This document shows, in pieces, positions 52,101-62,875 of a stretch of DNA of 64,000 nucleotides. The position numbers and the translations under genes are program-made. Within the stretch, counting starts at the first letter, position 1. Each line of letters starts with the position of its first letter. The notes beneath the pieces were generated by a model, which made no database searches, had not been told where the DNA came from, and saw only the letters and a program-made list of their open reading frames with translations. Source of the DNA: Corbicula japonica (lineage: Eukaryota; Mollusca; Bivalvia; Venerida; Cyrenidae); assembly GCA_038501625.1 (NCBI GenBank), contig JAZAYU010000012.1, positions 9,176,001 through 9,240,000 on the forward strand. The letters are read 5' to 3'.

Positions 52101-55100
52101 TGTATTGGGTTGAAATGACGTAACAAAGATAAGCAGACGACATTATTTAAGTATGCATTTAGCTGTAAACAGTTATTATACTGCAAAGAAAATTTCCTCT
52201 AATTTGATTGAATATTTTGCCGTTGATGTATATACGTATTTATTAATTAACTTTCTCACATTTGCCCAGTATATGAATTCACTTGATGTATAACATTATA
52301 TTAATACAGATCAGATATAGATATGAATCTAACGAACCTTAATTTCCCCCTCTAACATTTCGAACAAAATTTGTCTTTGAATGTTTGAGAAAATGGCAGC
52401 TAATTGATATTGGAGGTTAAATGTCAGTGAAAATGCTTGTTAAGAGAAGTACGATGTGCTTTATCTGATCAAAATCGGTCCAGATATTACTGAGAAATAA
52501 GCAAAATCCTAACTGAAGCAAGTGAATTTTTCCTATATAAATGTGTGCATGACATTCTTTAAGTCACATGGTATAACCACCGTGATTATAACATCAGTAA
52601 AATTGTTATGCCCCTACAAAGTGGGAGGCATATAGAGTTGCACTCGTCCGTCCGTACATCCCCAAATCTTGTGGCATCAACTCCTAAACTATGAGGCGGA
52701 TTTCTTTCAAATTTGCAGAGATGTTCAAGCAGGATGTGTAGATGATCGTAAAGCAAAGGATTTTTCCTGCGACCATTTTTACCAGAGTTATGGCCCTTTG
52801 TTATTAAAAATTATTTTGCAGCAGTGGGGGCATCCGTGTCCGAGGACACATTCTAGTTTTCATATTAGTTTACCCGCTCTGTATTATATCTTCTATAGGA
52901 CAAAGACCAGCGCAGTATGGACATGGACACAGCAAAGGCTATGTTAACTTTATTACTAGGCAAAAAATGGCCTCTGTTCTCTTCCTTTCATCAATATTTA
53001 GATGTAAGTATTGCACACAACATCATTTCAGTGATTTGCTTTGGGAAGGGCTATCATTAACATTGTCAAAACTTCTTGCCTGACACATATTGTATTTGTT
53101 TTGTTATCGATATGCCACTTTGCTATTTTTGCAGCAAGCATCATCTCTTCCGCTGCCCCAATCTTCCAATCACTCCTACGTGCATTTATTATCGTTGTGT
53201 TTGCAAAAGATTTTATTAAATATGCAATAAAATATGTTTAAACTAAATGATTCGGGTAATTTCTGCTGCATTATGTCAGTGCTTTTACATACAAATATGA
53301 TGCAAGCTAATCATTTGAAGACTTGAGGCCAAAGGCCTTGGGTATGATCCCTGTGAAATGCATTTATTCTGAATATTCTGTTGCATGAAAGTTGAGGTGT
53401 GGGGTTTTGCAGGTTTTTAGGGTTTAAGCTGCCTTGACTGTATGAAAAAGAGCTAGGGAGAGTACTTGTACTGGCAGGGTAAGTTACTGTCCCTCGCCTC
53501 TGAAGAACCTTACTGGACTTTTACAAAGCAAACATAATGCTGACTATTTTAGAATTAAAATACCTCACTATTACATTTTCGCTGATTTGTTTTGATTGTT
53601 TACATTTCTTTTTTCATTTTACTAAGTGATGCATGTTTAGAATTCACCACCCTCATTTTTTTTTACTAGACAGTGAATAGATTGTCTTGTTCCAGTTGAT
53701 TTAATCAATATGATAGCAGCATCCATGAAAAAATTGGATAAACGTGTATTTTCACTTGTCATTTGTTTATTTCAGATGTCATAAAATAAATAAAATTATA
53801 CTGTGGGTTGTTGTTGTTTTTGTTCTTTAGTACCCAACTTTGCACGTCACTTCTTTTCACAAATCTCTGAAATAAATATTAAGAGTGGTAAATATCTCTT
53901 TAAGGTGCATTTACTTGTATGGTGCATTTACTTGTATGCAATTCATAAAATATTTTAATTTATCTGACAGTACTTAAGGATTGAATCGATATTTAATGGT
54001 TTAATTTGGTCAAAGAAAACAGTTGGGCCAATCATAGTAATACATCACGCTGTGTACTATCAGATATTATGGTTTATTAGGTGAAAAAGACTTCATCATA
54101 GAAGATGAAGTTGATGCCTTAATATATAAATGTAAGCACATGGATGAAAGCATTCCATTAATCTTTGTTGAACACCATGAAACATGTATAACAAAGTAAA
54201 ATAATTTCCGGAAATCATAATTTCTATGGGTGCTTTGGGCTGTGACTTACTGGGCCCAAGATCATAAAACTAAATCTGGAGACCGGTCTAAAATCTTGAG
54301 CATCTGATTGGCTGAAATGGCAACTGGTTGCCATATCAGCCAATCAGATTCTTGATATTTGAGACTGGTCTCCAATCATAGTTTTGATCTTGGGCACTGG
54401 TTGTTAAGAAAAGTTGTTCATTTTTCAGCAATCCAAGTATAAAGTGGTAAACAAGGACCAATGGTGTAACATACTAGAATTTAGTAGAAGTATCTTCCCG
54501 GACCTCAGCAATTATGATGAAGACGGTGCTTGTAAGTATATATATCTAATGTGACTGTAACGATTCTCCGGAGCATAAAATAAATAGAGGATATATTTCG
54601 TCACCTTAGTGCAATAACGATATATCTCCTTTATATTCAATAGCACTTATAACCTTATTGCACTAGGGTGATGATGAGTTTTTGCAAATGTAAGATAGAA
54701 ATATATTTCACCAAGTGAGCTACGGAATACGTATTTTTCATGATAATGCATAATTCCAAGTGAATTATAATAAAATTTTTAACTTGTAAAAACATTTTCT
54801 TTTACGACATTTAGTCATGATGTCATATACCTAAACTTGAACCTGTTTTCTAAACGTTCTCATTTGGAAATTTTATGTGCGTTTGATCAACTAATAATCA
54901 CGATTCAACATGAATCAATTTGTTACACATGGTATTGTGTTGAAATTTAAACTGGTGCCAAATATTACAATGCCGTTATTATTAAGTCTAATATATTTTT
55001 GCAAATAAGGTAAAACCCTTGAAGATGCATATTTTAAAACACATGTACGTGATATGAATGCTCTTATATTTGTTTTGGATTATTTCCTTATTTTACTGCT

Positions 55101-55849
55101 AACTGTCCCTTTCCTCCATAAATATGCATGTGCAACCAGTGCAGATCCAGATCAGCCGGCACATCCGTGTCGTCTGATCAGGATCTGCACTGGTCACATT
55201 TTGGTTGGAAATAACCTAAAGAATCAAAAAGCAAACAGTGCAGATCCTGATCAGATGGCATTGATATGTCAGCTGATCTGGATCTACATTGTTCGCCTGT
55301 GCAATAAAGGTGGGTCTATGGAGAAAAGGGCTATTGTGGTAAAAAGGGGATCAAATTACGAGAAGGAATAAATTAAATTTTTTGAGTGGTCATTCATTCG
55401 CACACTTGTATTTCTGTTCCAAGATTAGATCGTGAGAGATTTAATTTCAGGCATTCTCCCTAGGGAGAAATAGGCAAAAATTAACTCCTGTGAAATACAA
55501 TTCTTCCTCAGTACCTTTTTTCAGAATGGTGAAATTAGAAGATCAAAATTTAAAAAATGTGCTGATTTATCATTTTAAATTGAGTTTGTATATCACATGA
55601 CACGTAATAACTCCTAAGTTGATAATGCCTCAAGATTATAAAACTGAGAATGGAAACCAGTCTCAAATCTCAAGCATCTGGTTGGCTGAAATGGTGACTG
55701 GTTGCCATTTCAGCCGATCAGATGCTTGAGATTTGAGACTGGTTTCAAATTTAGTTTAATAATCTTCAGCCAATGTGTTTGTTGTAGGGCCAGTGTTGTT
55801 GGACGAGTTTGTAGACTGGTTTAAAGATCAAAGACAGATGAGTGGTTGA
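49127..55849 (+). CDS. DCUN1D4/5: DCN1-like protein, DCUN1D4/DCUN1D5 ortholog (8 exons, complete)
   Basis: Scaffold co-E3 that binds cullin-RBX1 and acetylated UBE2M through its PONY domain to speed NEDD8 transfer to cullins. The eight exons join to 693 nt, that is 230 residues plus TGA, with all phases matching. There is no UBA domain; instead a short basic N-terminus (PIRRKR, KSKRAK) like the nuclear-localisation segment of DCUN1D4/5. The PONY domain starts near [18 protein letters not shown] and ends with [18 protein letters not shown], which holds the conserved acidic cullin-binding surface. It resembles both vertebrate paralogs, so it is probably the single pre-duplication gene. The exon holding the start ATG has 63 in-frame nt upstream behind an acceptor, so an N-terminally longer DCUN1D4-like isoform is possible. 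A polyA signal AATAAA is at 56373-56378. Divergent from DYNC2H1. Confidence 0.96.
49290..49510 (-). mobile_element. tRNA-Leu-like SINE, minus strand
   Basis: Reverse strand reads AAGAGGTTAAGG then GTGGGTTCAAGTCC, A and B boxes, followed by a core with AGAGGGGCACCTGGGG that I recall from molluscan SINEs. In DCUN1D4/5 intron 1. The open minus-strand frame here is not a gene. Confidence 0.65.
50107..50230. repeat. Family-B MITE
   Basis: Ends GGTCCAAGATCATAAAACTA and TTTTATGATCTTAGGCCC; centre shortened. In DCUN1D4/5 intron 1. Confidence 0.78.
50266..50342 (+). CDS. DCUN1D4/5: DCUN1D4/5 exon 2
   Basis: Phase 2 to 1. Encodes [16 protein letters not shown], matching the CLxWFYEYAG start of the family core. 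Confidence 0.93.
50697..50770 (+). CDS. DCUN1D4/5: DCUN1D4/5 exon 3
   Basis: Phase 1 to 0. Encodes [19 protein letters not shown], near-identical to vertebrates; start of the PONY domain. Confidence 0.97.
50930..51185 (-). mobile_element. Relative of the GTGTCGCCCT element, reverse orientation
   Basis: Shares the reverse reading of the unit at 11545 (CTTAATATTTCTTCATC) with one unit only and a TTGCCCTTCCAAAGAAAGGGC end. In DCUN1D4/5 intron 3. Confidence 0.55.
51188..51333. repeat. Family-B MITE
   Basis: GGGTCCAAGATCATAAACTA to TTTCATGATCATGGGCCC, 40 bp before DCUN1D4/5 exon 4. Confidence 0.78.
51377..51468 (+). CDS. DCUN1D4/5: DCUN1D4/5 exon 4
   Basis: Phase 0 to 2. Encodes [20 protein letters not shown]. 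Confidence 0.96.
51928..52036 (+). CDS. DCUN1D4/5: DCUN1D4/5 exon 5
   Basis: Phase 2 to 0. Encodes [11 protein letters not shown] through [13 protein letters not shown]. Confidence 0.96.
52606..52858. mobile_element. Second copy of the GTTATGCCCC element, opposite orientation
   Basis: Starts GTTATGCCCCTACAAAGTGG and ends with GTCCGAGGACACATTCTAG. Lies 40 bp before DCUN1D4/5 exon 6. The open frame across it is not conserved coding sequence. Confidence 0.7.
52899..53003 (+). CDS. DCUN1D4/5: DCUN1D4/5 exon 6
   Basis: Phase 0 to 0. Encodes [16 protein letters not shown] and [15 protein letters not shown]. Confidence 0.96.
53005..54250. other. DCUN1D4/5 intron 6, nothing recognised
   Basis: AT-rich, with no clear repeats. 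Confidence 0.5.
54251..54398. repeat. Family-B MITE
   Basis: Full length, ending about 30 bp before DCUN1D4/5 exon 7. Confidence 0.8.
54429..54531 (+). CDS. DCUN1D4/5: DCUN1D4/5 exon 7
   Basis: Phase 0 to 1. Encodes [20 protein letters not shown] and the acidic NYDEDGA. Confidence 0.96.
55102..55336. repeat. TTAA-MITE copy
   Basis: Tips mutated (GTCCCTTTCC, AAAGGGCT); in DCUN1D4/5 intron 7. Confidence 0.76.
55625..55777. repeat. Family-B MITE
   Basis: Full length, ending about 10 bp before the acceptor of DCUN1D4/5 exon 8. Confidence 0.8.
55788..55849 (+). CDS. DCUN1D4/5: DCUN1D4/5 exon 8 (stop)
   Basis: Completes the tryptophan of GAW, encodes [19 protein letters not shown] and ends with TGA at 55847-55849. 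Confidence 0.96.
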
Positions 55850-56426
55850 GACCAGTCACCTTCTGGTGTAAACCATGTGTGGTGCTCAGCTCTTCTCGAG
55901 TCAGAGAAGTGAACATTTTAATGGAGTGTAGAGTTTTATATATGTACTGGACAAACATCAGTTAACTGTTCACGTCATGGATTTGAGGGGTTTCAATAGC
56001 TGTTTAAAACTAGGGGTCATTTCCAATCACCTGTTGAGAATTTTCAAAGGGTCATATTCAGAATGTTGCCTGTCATATAATATTAGTTATTGTATTGAGT
56101 AAACATAACTTCTTAGAAAAACATCATTTTAATTTATGTTCAAGGGTCAGATTAATATTTACTTCATATTGATAATGTAATAGACACTAGAGTTATTATC
56201 CTGCAAAAGGGATAAGCTTATTAGTGAAGGAGTTTTTAATGGGAATATTATGGTAGATAGAGTATTGACTTTTGGATGTATATCAAGGTCTTTCCATGAT
56301 TTTTGTCATGCCAGTATCATACAACACATCATATACCTCATTCAGTGAGGTGTTTTCATTGGTTTGTGATATAATAAAATATCGGGTCATGTTTTTTTTT
56401 GTGTTCATAACCATCAACAAACATGA

Positions 56427-56641
56427 TTAACCCTTTCCTTCATAGATACATCTTCATTGTGAGAGTGAACAGTTTAGATCCAGATCAGCTGGCACATCTG
56501 TGCTGTCTGATCAGGATCTAAACTGTTCACTTTTTTATTTGTTAGGTTATCTCTGACCAAAATGTGGATGTGCCGTCTGATCAGGATCTGCACTGGTCCC
56601 AGAATGCGTAAAAAAGGCGTATAAATGGAGGAAAGGGTTAA
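56427..56641. repeat. TTAA-MITE copy
   Basis: Downstream of the DCUN1D4/5 polyA signal. Confidence 0.84.
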
Positions 56642-56653
56642 GATTATCTATTC

Positions 56654-56859
56654 CATTATATATACAGTTTTTATCGCATGTGCAACCAGTGTAGCTTAAG
56701 GTCCGCCGGCACATCTGTGCTGCAGTTGTCAATTCGTAAGGTTATTTTCGGTCGAAGAAGGGAAGAGAGTAGATTCTGATCGGACTGCACTGATTTGCTG
56801 GCTGATCTACACTGGTTGCCAATGCGATAAAAAGCGTATATTGTGGAGTAAAAGGTTAA
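56654..56859. repeat. TTAA-MITE copy
   Basis: Shares its right TTAA with the next copy. Confidence 0.76.
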
Positions 56860-57098
56860 CCCTTTCCTGTATAGATACACCTTTATTGCTAGGGCGAACA
56901 GTTTAGATCCAGATCAGCCGGCACATCCGTGCCATCTGATCAGGATCTAAACTGTTTGCTTTTTTGATTCATTAGGTTATTTCTGACCAAAATGTGACCT
57001 GTGCAGATCTGGATCAGACGACATGGATGTGCCGGCTGATCTGGATCTACACTGGTCGCACATGCGTAAAAATGGGTATATATCAAGGAAAAGGTTAA
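56856..57098. repeat. TTAA-MITE copy
   Basis: Full length, abutting the preceding copy. Confidence 0.86.
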
Positions 57099-58031
57099 AT
57101 GTATATTGTTATCTTTGACAGTAGTTATGTCATTGAATCAAGTTATTGAAATGTCATTGTGTTCATAATTTAAATGTCTCGGCTGTGAACATGTGAACGG
57201 ATACCTGTTTTTTTTATCGGTGTTTATTCTTTTTACAAGTTATTGTTTCAAAAGTAAGTGAGAGAACATTGATCTGAAAGGATGGTTAGGTCTTAAATGC
57301 AATTTAGACGAAGTTATTAAATTTGGCTATTCACAGATCAGGGTGGAATATTTCTCAGAACTGGTTATAAATTGTACTACATTATAATATCTATAAAACA
57401 GGAGTCAATTTCACTGAAATTATGGACTAACTAGTAAATTTATGGATTGTGTCCGATTCTTAAAAAGCCATCCTCTTGTGTTGTGAAGTCTTGTTAGAAA
57501 TGTGTATTTTGATGTCTTAACATAATTTGTCTAATAAGTGGAGAGAAAGGTATTAATGCTTGTTGATGAAAAATGCAATAGTAATATTCTGTACTACATG
57601 TAGTTGTGTATGCGTTTGCGCATCATCTTGCTGACAAATGGCAACTCATGATAATTATCAAATTACATTTATAAAAATAGGGTAATTGTAATCATAATGT
57701 CATTAGAGGTTTTCACAAAGTTTACATATTTAATTTAATTACATTTTTAAATAATTGTCATCTGCAATTCATTGTCCGTATTTTTTTTTTGAGACCACAT
57801 CTTTGTATCTTTCAGATGTATAAGTAAAAGAACTTTAAAAACATTTTCTTTTCACAGTTTGGGGTGGAATACTTCAATGTCTCGGATGTGGTTAATAAAC
57901 ATTATACTTGCCATATACCGGTTATGCCTTTAAATGACTGAACTGGAGTGAAATTATGTTTTGAACAAATCTGTTGTGAGCAAATTTTACTGTATTAGTA
58001 ATTCCGAAACAACTTTGGCTGCACATATATT

Positions 58032-58247
58032 CCCTTGTACTGTTGTATCATTTAATTTCGCGGGGATAAAATTTTGCGCATATGACATAATTGACATTTT
58101 CGTGAGGGCTTAAATTCGCGCACTTGTATTATTCTAATAAGACTAGATATTCAATGATCTGATTTCGCTAGGGTTTAATTTCGCGCGTTTACCCTTGCGC
58201 TAAATACACGAAAATTAAACCACCGCGAAATATAATGATACCACAGT
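58032..58247. repeat. Family-C MITE
   Basis: TACTGTTGTATCATTTAATT at the left, ATATAATGATACCACAGTA at the right, with TTTCGCG subterminal motifs. Confidence 0.75.
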
Positions 58248-58273
58248 ATGTTGATTGTATAAGAAGACTTCAT

Positions 58274-58838
58274 TTAACCCTAAGGCCTTTCCACCTTAGA
58301 TACACCTTTATTGCGTGGGTGAATAGTTTAGATCCAGATCAGACGGCACATCCATGGTGTCTGATCAGGATCTAAGCCCGCCCGGCTAGCTCAGTGGATA
58401 GAGCATCGGACTGTCAATCCAGGGGTCGTGAGTTCGATCCCCAGCCGAGGCGGGAAAAATTTCTCCGTGACAATTGAACTCGGACATTGCGTCTGAGAGT
58501 CATTTGTCCCTCACCTCTGATTCAAGTGAGGAAGCAGTCAGTCGCTTGCGGAGAAATTGGATAGTACTGGTTAGAGACCCAGGAACACCGGTTAGGTGGA
58601 CTGACCGCCGGGATATAACCCAGAAAAGTGTTGAAACCAGGCGTTAAACCCCAAACAAACAAAACAAACAAACAAACTGATCAGGATCTTAACTGTTCGC
58701 TTTTTGGTTTATTAGGATGTTTCTGACCAAAATGTGACCGGTGCAGATCCAGATCAGACAACATGGATGTGCTGGCTGACTTGCATCTACACTTGTCGCA
58801 GACGCGTAAAAATGTGTATATATCAAGGAAAGGGTTAA
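58274..58838. repeat. TTAA-MITE split by a SINE
   Basis: Outer parts 58274-58373 and 58677-58838. Confidence 0.82.
58374..58676 (+). mobile_element. tRNA-derived SINE nested in a TTAA-MITE
   Basis: A tRNA-Asp-like head (A box TAGCTCAGTGG, loop CTGTCAA), a central core with AGTACTGGTTAGAGACCCAG and an AAAC-rich tail. Flanked by a 13-bp duplication CTGATCAGGATCT (58361-58373, 58677-58689). Confidence 0.87.
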
Positions 58839-58917
58839 CAGCTCTTCTACAATTTATATTATGATTTAGATATTTAAAAAGCACTATATTTTCATCCCGA
58901 TGTGTGACGGGGCACCT

Positions 58918-59098
58918 TTAACTTTTTCCTCCATGGGATAATGCTTATATCTCATGAGCCACCAGTGCAGATCCAGATCAGTTGGCACATCTACACTGTT
59001 TGCTTTTAATTTATTTAAGACAGCAGGACATGCCAACTGATTCTGGTATACAGTGTCTATCCATACCAAAAAGTCTTACCTATGATGTATTGGGTTAA
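58918..59098. repeat. TTAA-MITE, shortened
   Basis: Both TTAA ends; middle reduced. Confidence 0.76.
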
Positions 59099-59268
59099 AC
59101 GATTACTCCATAGATACAATTTTTATTGCATGGGCAGAAAGTTCCTCCACATCAGCCCGTGGGTGTCATCTGATAAGGATCTACCCTTATTGCTTTAGAT
59201 GGGTCAGCTGATCTGATCTACACCGGTCGCCAATGTTATAAAACGCTGATCAATGGTGTAAAGGGTTA
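59099..59268. repeat. TTAA-MITE, diverged
   Basis: Directly follows the preceding copy; right tip GGGTTACT. Confidence 0.68.
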
Positions 59269-59440
59269 CTAAGGTACTTCCATTCAAAATCTGACAGCAC
59301 TGTGAAATCTTGTTGCTTACAGTTAAATTCAGTTTTGTAAATAGGGGAATATTTTATGTTGTCTTTTAACATTTTAAAACTTTCAGTAACTTAGTTGGCA
59401 GTTTTCATGTTTTGATGTCGATTGCAATAGAAAAAATTAA

Positions 59441-59736
59441 TTCCTAGATTCTCATCCCCGCCCGCCCGTCTTAAATCACTCCGTCCGAACGTTTTTTATT
59501 TTGAAAAAAAAATGTGTACATTTAAATTTACATTACTAGTAAGAATCGGTAGAGTACAAAAACGCAGCATTTAAAAAACATTTAAGTGCGAATCAGCGAT
59601 TTATAGTCGGCTAGACGCTTATATATCTTTGCACTACACAAGGGTCTTTAGAAACAGTTACGTGAGAATGATAAATAAAAAATAAAACCCACCCACCCGC
59701 CCGATTTTTCCCAAGATTTGGATGAGAATCTAGGAA
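59441..59736. mobile_element. MITE with TTCCTAGATTCTCATCC ends, 296 bp
   Basis: Inverted ends TTCCTAGATTCTCATCC and GGATGAGAATCTAGGAA flanked by TTAA on both sides. A TTAA-targeting family different from the main MITE. Confidence 0.78.
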
Positions 59737-60235
59737 TTAACTTTCTATTACCTAAGATATAATATGTGCTGAAAGGTGAATCATTTTAAGTGCTATTTTA
59801 TTGTTATTTTTGTTGCCATGCACTTTTAAAAGCCTTGCACTGAATTAAGGGGTTAAATAAAAGATAGATCACTCTTTTTTTTTCATACTTACCAGTAGTA
59901 TTACCTTTGGGCAGCAAATGTATACTTTGTGATTTATGAGCCCTTAATATGCTTCCATATATTTAATACATGTTTGTGCACTTCCAGCGATTTTGATTTC
60001 TACAAAATACCCCATTAAAATGTTTTGTTTTGTTATCTTTATACATGTAGTTTGTTTTGAAACGAACATTTTTATTAATAACATTACATTATCAAAGTAT
60101 CTGCATCATTTTTTGTCATTATGTATTATGGTGTTATTTTTGAAAACATGCAGTGTTTTGCTTGTCCGATTTGTGGAAGTTTTTTGTGTGAAGCTGCTCC
60201 ATTGTGCTGATGGTTAACAGTGAGGTTAGTCACAT

Positions 60236-60500
60236 GATCAAATATAATCTTTAACAAAAATAAATTCATGAAAAATATTATCCAAAATAATCTCTAAACA
60301 AAAAAAATTCATCAAAAACACGATGAAAGTTAATCTCTTAACCAAAATAAATCTTTAACAAACATGATAAAATTAACTCCCTTAACAAAAATAAATCCAT
60401 GAAAAACATGATCAAAAATAATCTCTAAACAAAAATAATTAATGTAAAACATGATCAAATTTAATCTCTAAACAAAAATAAATCATAAAAATAATGTCTC
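60236..60500. repeat. AT-rich tandem repeat, ~41-bp unit
   Basis: Unit with TAATCTCTAAACAAAAATAA and CATGAAAAACATGATCAAA, about six copies. Confidence 0.8.
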
Positions 60501-61169
60501 TTGTGAACTTGTTTTTGTTATTTCAAAAACACGGTCATTAAAAAAGTAACTGTTGTAAATTCAAACTTCAGGGATTATCAAGAAATGCTATGAACCATTC
60601 AACTGTTAGTATTTGTGACCTTTAATTCTAAATGTGAGATGATGGTCCATATTTAAAATTTATTTAACAACAAACAAAAACAATTTAGAATTTGATATTA
60701 TTTGGTCATGTGATTTTTTACCAAAAGACATTTAAATGTTGCTCATGTTGTGCTATATTTAGCGATGTCATTATTGATTGGTAAATTTGTATTACACCAA
60801 AATATTTAATAAACTATGTTACAATTTAATAATAGTTGTTTTGGTGAAAACTGGCATTTAGTTTTACACACACAATCCCATAGTTCGGGTACATAAAGTG
60901 ATCTTGGTGATCATTATGCATGTGCAAACAATTCTAACGCAAAAGTTTACTGGTCTGCTGTTTTCAAAGAGTATCTCGGACTTAGCTATTTTCGTGTCCC
61001 GTTTTTTGTTAACCAGGTTTTCAACGAAAACCCTGGTAATTATTACACAATGCCACGTAACCAGGCCAAACATCCTTAAATACATGCAACAAAAATAAAT
61101 AAAAAACTCATGTCTATGCAGTCGATGAAATTTTATTGTTATTTTGTGTTTTTATGTTTTACAAATCTT

Positions 61170-61262
61170 ATCGTTACTATCCCTTTTCTTAAAACTCTTA
61201 ATCCCTTATCCTAAAATTCTTAATCCCTTTTCCTAAAATTCTTAATCACTTTTCCTTAATTT
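61170..61262. repeat. ~22-bp tandem repeat
   Basis: Unit CTTAATCCCTTTTCCTAAAA, about four copies, just after the PDE stop codon on the minus strand. Confidence 0.75.
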
Positions 61263-61302
61263 CTCTTTTGAAATTATAATTTATCATTAATCATGTATCA
61301 GT

Positions 61303-61539
61303 CTAGTTGTTCTTGGGGTGATTTTCTTCTCGTCCTCTTGTCTTAGCCCCAGCAGCTGACTTCTCAGCCTCAGCAGCAGCCTTTTCAGCTTCGGCAGCAG
61401 CCGCTGCAGCCATCTCCGCAGCAACTTTCTCCCAGTTCTCTTTGCAGGCAATACATCCGTCCAACAGTGGCTTTGTGCCGGGGAGCAGAGCGTGTAGGGT
61501 AGTGTACATCGGCTTACAAATAAACCCTATGAATCCAAC
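61303..61539 (-). CDS. PDE terminal exon
   Basis: Starts phase 0 after CTCATTCAG with VGFIGFICKPMY, then PGTKPLLDGCIACKENW, the final catalytic helix, and an Ala-Glu-Lys tail of about 40 residues before the stop. 78 residues. The aspartate that usually follows VGFI is a glycine here. Confidence 0.88.
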   Translation of the reverse strand, partial: VGFIGFICKPMYTTLHALLPGTKPLLDGCIACKENWEKVAAEMAAAAAAEAEKAAAEAEKSAAGAKTRGREENHPKNN

Positions 61540-62134
61540 CTGAATGAGAAATGATATGGATTTTGTGTTTTGTTCAATTCAATTGCAATTTTGAAGTGGA
61601 TCTTGTTTTCCCATCTATTTAATTATCACAGGAGCGTGGTTTGTACCTTATGGCGGCTCTAAAAATTTGTCCTGTACATTGAATCAATGTAGGGAACTTC
61701 TAAATCATATACATGGCGTAAAAGGTAAGATTGACAACCTGCATTTTGGGGATGTCTTTCTCGTTAATTCTATCAATCATCGGGATCGGTTGAATACCCC
61801 TCCTCTTCTCATCATCTCCCTAATTTTAAGTACGGGGCGACTTATTCGAGCCGCGTAAAGGCACAAACAACGTTCCAGTCTCTAATCTCAAGGATATAAT
61901 TGGCTGAAATGAGACAAGTCTCCATTTCAGCCAATCACACCCTTGAGGTTTGAGACTGGTTTCCATTCTCAGTTGTATAATCTTGGAGCCGGGTCTTGAG
62001 GATTTCTTCACTCTTTTTATAAGAAAAATATCGTAAAAGCTAAGATTAAGAACCTGCATTTTGGGGATGTCTTTCTCGTTGATTCTATCCATCATCGGGA
62101 TCGGCTGAATGCCCCTCCTTTTCTCTTCATCTCC
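61303..62134 (-). CDS. cGMP phosphodiesterase (PDE5/6/11 group), C-terminal exons, partial
   Basis: Cyclic-nucleotide phosphodiesterase; in animals this group hydrolyses cGMP in signalling. Only the last part of the catalytic domain and the C-terminal tail are in the window. The segment QPIPMMDR...KMQ joined to VGFI holds the invariant glutamine that orients the purine ring and, three residues later, the phenylalanine of the hydrophobic clamp. The wording is closest to PDE6 (PIPMMDR, LQVGFID). The tail after the catalytic domain is alanine- and glutamate-rich, as a coiled segment. Upstream exons with the metal-binding histidines must lie beyond position 64000. Tail-to-tail with the DCN1-like gene. 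The exon at 62054-62134 is duplicated at 61739-61819. A polyA signal on the minus strand is near 61130-61136. Confidence 0.87.
61739..61819 (-). CDS. PDE duplicated exon, copy B (nearer the 3' end)
   Basis: 81 nt, phase 0 to 0, acceptor ATTAG and donor CAG|GTTGTC. Encodes 27 residues ending DIPKMQ. Differs from copy A at two residues (D for E at 3, I for M at 15). Open frame and splice sites are intact. Confidence 0.8.
61873..61988. repeat. Family-B MITE in the PDE intron
   Basis: Lies between the two copies of the duplicated PDE exon; shortened centre. Confidence 0.75.
62054..62134 (-). CDS. PDE duplicated exon, copy A (upstream)
   Basis: 81 nt, phase 0 to 0, acceptor TTTTAG and donor CAG|GTTCTT. 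Encodes GDEEKRRGIQPIPMMDR and ends in the purine-binding Gln. The intron start after the donor is also similar to that after copy B, so the duplication included flanking intron. Confidence 0.83.
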
Positions 62135-62276
62135 CTAAAACCAACAACATTTACTACAAATTTCGATTTCAGTTAGATTTTGGCCTGCAACCAAAACATA
62201 AAACACGATGCGCGACTGGTATTTTCGTTGAGAAGTAGCGCGGGAAAGTATAATTGACAGAACGTTGTTCATTTTT

Positions 62277-62300
62277 AGACTGGCGCGCATGCGCCAGTCT
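62277..62300. promoter_or_regulatory. Palindrome with NRF1-like site
   Basis: AGACTGGCGC and GCGCCAGTCT surround GCAT. The centre reads GCGCATGCGC, the NRF1 core. Confidence 0.5.
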
Positions 62301-62875
62301 TAACTAACGATGCCGTGAACTCTGCGACGCGCAGTCCTTAACTTCGGGTGTATCATTGCGACCACGAGAGCGTATCAAGTAAGTGGTCACCGCGAGAGCA
62401 GGCCGAAATGTGCTGCACAAGTGTGAAGCACAATGCAGCACACCATTCCACGAATTCTGAGCGATTGATAGTAAGTTTCGTGTAATTTTGGAGCATCCAT
62501 GCCAAAAATTCCATCGAACAAATGTAGAGTGAAATCATGACCAGCTACGGCAGTGAACAAGCAACTTGATATGCATGAGTAGTTTAGTTGCGCCTGAAAG
62601 ATTTCGTAGTTGTGTGGCATAAAAAGTAGTGCATTTTAAGAAAATACAAATATTTCGAGAAGGAATGCGAACTTTGAAAGATAATGCTACAAATAAAAAC
62701 AAGAAAACATTTTTATATTGTTGTTCGAACAACTATGAAAGGATATTAGAAGAACGATTAAAAACAAATCAGTCAAGTGACAAGCGGGAGATAACGTGGG
62801 TTGCCATTTTGGTTAGGATGGAATAGTTGCGGATCGAGATTTTGCTCAGCATTAAGGACAGGACCGAGCTATCAT

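Larger units (their letters stand above)
55850..61302. other. Region between convergent DCUN1D4/5 and PDE genes
   Basis: DCUN1D4/5 3'UTR (AATAAA at 56373 and again at 57894), then a dense run of MITEs, a nested SINE and tandem repeats. 57100-58030 and 59742-60235 show nothing recognised. Confidence 0.6.

Noticed and set aside
52669..52947. 92-codon plus-strand frame overlapping DCUN1D4/5 exon 6
   Set aside because: Mostly within a repeat element and in a different frame from the conserved exon.
58376..58455. Functional tRNA-Asp gene
   Set aside because: Anticodon, T and acceptor stems have mismatches, and the sequence continues into a SINE body with a 13-bp target duplication.
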